Origin: a virus
Strand: one strand, 5' to 3'
IMG/VR virus record: IMGVR_UViG_3300030328_002821
Location: 35,561 to 58,593 of that record
DNA: 23,033 nt
A program made the position numbers and the translations under genes. Positions 21,300-23,033 of this stretch are shown here, one piece after another. Every line of letters starts with the position of its first letter. Position 1 is the first letter of the stretch. Under the pieces are notes generated by a model. It saw nothing but the letters and a program-made list of their open reading frames with translations, was not told where the DNA came from and did not search any database.

Positions 21300-23003
21300 A
21301 TGATAATTAGTGAAACAACAGAAGGAATATACACAGCATGGCGGGATGATACAGGTAAAAGGGAATCCTGTATCACTCCCCACTCTGTTTTTAGACCATA
21401 TTTCTATATTTTAGCAAGTGATTCTAAACCTGAGAATATTATTAGTAGAGATAAATGGGGTAATAGTAAAGTATTAACTGTATCTTATGAAGAATTTTCA
21501 GCATATAAAAATCTACAAAACTTACCTTTAACTAGAGTTTACTGTAAAAACCCTCAAGAGATGAGGAAGGTAAAGGATGAGTTTACTACTACTTTTGAAG
21601 CAGACGTAAGATATACACATAGATATGCTGTTGAGGTATTTAACAAGGGTAATAGTGAAGCGATACGTTCTTTTGGTGAAAAAGGATTTCCTGAATATGA
21701 TTTAAGAAAGTGTTATTGGGATATGGAATGGATGCAAGGTGGAGAACATGATGGTAAGATTACTTGTATAGTTATGTATGATAATTTTGAAAAGAAGTTT
21801 TATAGATATAGTTGGTTTCCTACAAAAAGAAACTTAAGTGAAAATACTGTAAGAGAAGATACAGAAGAGTTTATCTTTGATAATGAGAAAGCAATGATAC
21901 TTTATTTCTTAACAGTAATAAATAAACAAGACCCTGATATGTTAATATCTTGGTTTGGAAACAGATTCGATTTACCTAAGTTATTAGAAAGGTGTGCTGC
22001 ACTTAATCTAGACGCTAGGTTATTATCACCTGTTTGGGAAATAGATGGATTCAAACAAAATAAAGATAGTTATTCTTTTACAAAAGATTTTTTTGGCCCT
22101 ATTGCACAGCCAATTAAAGGAAGAATTACTCTAAGTTTAGACGTAGCATTTGAAAGACAATGGAATGATTCTCAACGAGGTACTCTTCCTTCACTATCAT
22201 TAGACTATGTATCTAATCTAGTCTTAGGTTCTAAGAAATTGGTTAGTGAAAAGTTTCCTGATAAACAGGAGTTTTTCAGAAGAGGTTGGTTAGAAGATTC
22301 TGATACCTATTTGCAGTATGCCTTAATAGATGTAGAACTAATTAAAGAATTAGACGAAACAAACTATTTGTCAGAAGCGGTATTGTCATTACAGCGTTTA
22401 ATTAAAGCCCCATTTAATGCTTGTTTTTATGCAAGTAATATGGGTGGAATATATTTCATGCGTAATGCTTGGTGGAAAGCACCATCATCAACCGATGGAG
22501 TCAAGATTAACTATGAAGGAGCAATGATATATGACCCATTAGAAGAAGGTACTAATGGACTACATCAAGGTGTAGCAGCATTTGATTATGCACAATTGTA
22601 CCCTTCTATGATGATAGCAAGAAATATATCATGGGAAACTAAATCGGATGTTCCAACAGAATTTGCTGTAAACATTTCTACACCTAGAGATTTTTCCCCT
22701 ATTGAAAAAGAAACAATGTTATATTACAAAACTGATGAGTTAGGAATTTTACCTAAATCAGTTTTAGAATTAAAGGCTTTGAGGGATGAATATAAAAAGA
22801 AAATGAAAACTGCATCAACCAAAGATGAAAAAATGAAATGGAACAATAACCAATTAGCAGTAAAGCGTTTAATGGCGAGTTTCTATGGAATCATCGGGTA
22901 TCAGGGTTTTGGTTGGGCTGATGTAGATATAGCCGCCAGTATTACCGCTAGTGCAAGAGAGGCAATTAGATTTGCTGCATTAAAAGTGGAGGGATTAGAA
23001 TAG
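21300..23003 (+). CDS. polB: Family B DNA polymerase, large fragment without motif C
   Basis: This 567-residue protein carries the 3'-5' exonuclease motifs: Exo I D141-M-E143, Exo II FGNRFD (219-224) and Exo III Y340-xxx-D344. It also carries polymerase motif A, FDYAQLYPS (428-436), and motif B, KRLMASFYG (522-530). The frame stops with TAG at 23001-23003, 38 residues after motif B starts, just before the expected YxDTDS motif C and the thumb domain. Family B archaeal polymerases are about 770-800 residues, so about 200 residues are missing. The remaining bases do not restore motif C in any frame. Either the enzyme is split into two polypeptides (as in Methanothermobacter), or the rest lies beyond an intron or insertion, or the stop is an error. 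The exonuclease residues appear intact. Confidence 0.9.
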   Translation: MIISETTEGIYTAWRDDTGKRESCITPHSVFRPYFYILASDSKPENIISRDKWGNSKVLTVSYEEFSAYKNLQNLPLTRVYCKNPQEMRKVKDEFTTTFEADVRYTHRYAVEVFNKGNSEAIRSFGEKGFPEYDLRKCYWDMEWMQGGEHDGKITCIVMYDNFEKKFYRYSWFPTKRNLSENTVREDTEEFIFDNEKAMILYFLTVINKQDPDMLISWFGNRFDLPKLLERCAALNLDARLLSPVWEIDGFKQNKDSYSFTKDFFGPIAQPIKGRITLSLDVAFERQWNDSQRGTLPSLSLDYVSNLVLGSKKLVSEKFPDKQEFFRRGWLEDSDTYLQYALIDVELIKELDETNYLSEAVLSLQRLIKAPFNACFYASNMGGIYFMRNAWWKAPSSTDGVKINYEGAMIYDPLEEGTNGLHQGVAAFDYAQLYPSMMIARNISWETKSDVPTEFAVNISTPRDFSPIEKETMLYYKTDELGILPKSVLELKALRDEYKKKMKTASTKDEKMKWNNNQLAVKRLMASFYGIIGYQGFGWADVDIAASITASAREAIRFAALKVEGLE

Positions 23004-23033
23004 GAAAAATAATATTCATTGGTAAAATATTTA
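23004..23033 (+). other. AT-rich sequence after the polymerase stop
   Basis: The last 30 bases are AT-rich and contain AAAATATTTA at the very end (23024-23033), which could be a TATA-like element for a following gene. No ribosome-binding site, start codon or motif C is visible. It is too short to say whether it is a spacer, the edge of an inserted element or a promoter. Confidence 0.3.

Noticed and set aside
21300-23003. Split intein at the polymerase break
   Set aside because: No Cys/Ser and intein block-A-like sequence follows residue 567 before the stop.
1-23033. tRNA genes, CRISPR arrays, insertion sequences, inteins
   Set aside because: I saw no cloverleaf with conserved TTC arm, no regularly spaced repeats, no transposase and no intein splice motifs inside the recognised genes.

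Overview
This is a tightly packed stretch of an AT-rich genome, very probably of a double-stranded DNA virus that infects an archaeon. All of about 45 genes lie on the + strand. Most neighbours overlap by 4 to 50 bases or abut (ATGA, TAATG and GTGA junctions), and the only sizeable non-coding gap is 91 bases. The information-processing genes are archaeal in type: TFB, RFC small subunit, PCNA, family B DNA polymerase, ATP-dependent DNA ligase, a PC4-like protein and histone-fold candidates. They are mixed with many small unrecognised proteins, as in a virus. Gene content best matches the magroviruses (tailed viruses assigned to Marine Group II Euryarchaeota). A virus of another marine archaeon, such as a Nitrososphaerota, is not excluded. 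No capsid, terminase, portal or tail gene is in the window, so the viral assignment rests on architecture and gene mix.

Layout. (1) 1-4212: small unknown proteins, many with one or more CxxC zinc knuckles, two short membrane peptides and a 391-residue zinc-binding protein. (2) 4261-4558: a MoaD/ThiS-like ubiquitin-like protein ending in Gly-Gly-Leu-Gln, followed by a non-coding interval with two hairpins and a 12-base direct repeat. (3) 4559-9746: a class II (cobalamin-dependent) ribonucleotide reductase, several unknowns and a TFB-type initiation factor. (4) 9748-12237: an E1/ThiF-like adenylating enzyme, a C2H2-like zinc protein, a SANT-like tail-anchored protein, a JAMM metalloprotease and a sequon-rich lipoprotein. 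(5) 12222-16118: a PC4-like protein, a histone-fold protein, DNA ligase, a second possible histone-fold protein, a LAGLIDADG-like protein and a zinc-ribbon protein. (6) 16066-23003: a replisome block with an RFC-large-like protein carrying a C-terminal PIP-box-like tail, RFC small subunit, a probable OB-fold ssDNA-binding protein with an acidic aromatic tail, a Sak4/RecA-like ATPase, PCNA and family B polymerase. The polymerase reading frame ends after motif B and lacks motif C.

How they fit together. Region 6 plus the ligase and reductase would give the virus most of its own replication fork and dNTP supply. TFB, PC4-like and histone-like proteins could reprogramme transcription or organise DNA. 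The most unusual feature is a ubiquitin-like protein, an E1-like enzyme and a JAMM protease in one genome segment. Together they look like a minimal virus-encoded ubiquitin-like modification or sulfur-carrier system with no recognisable E2.
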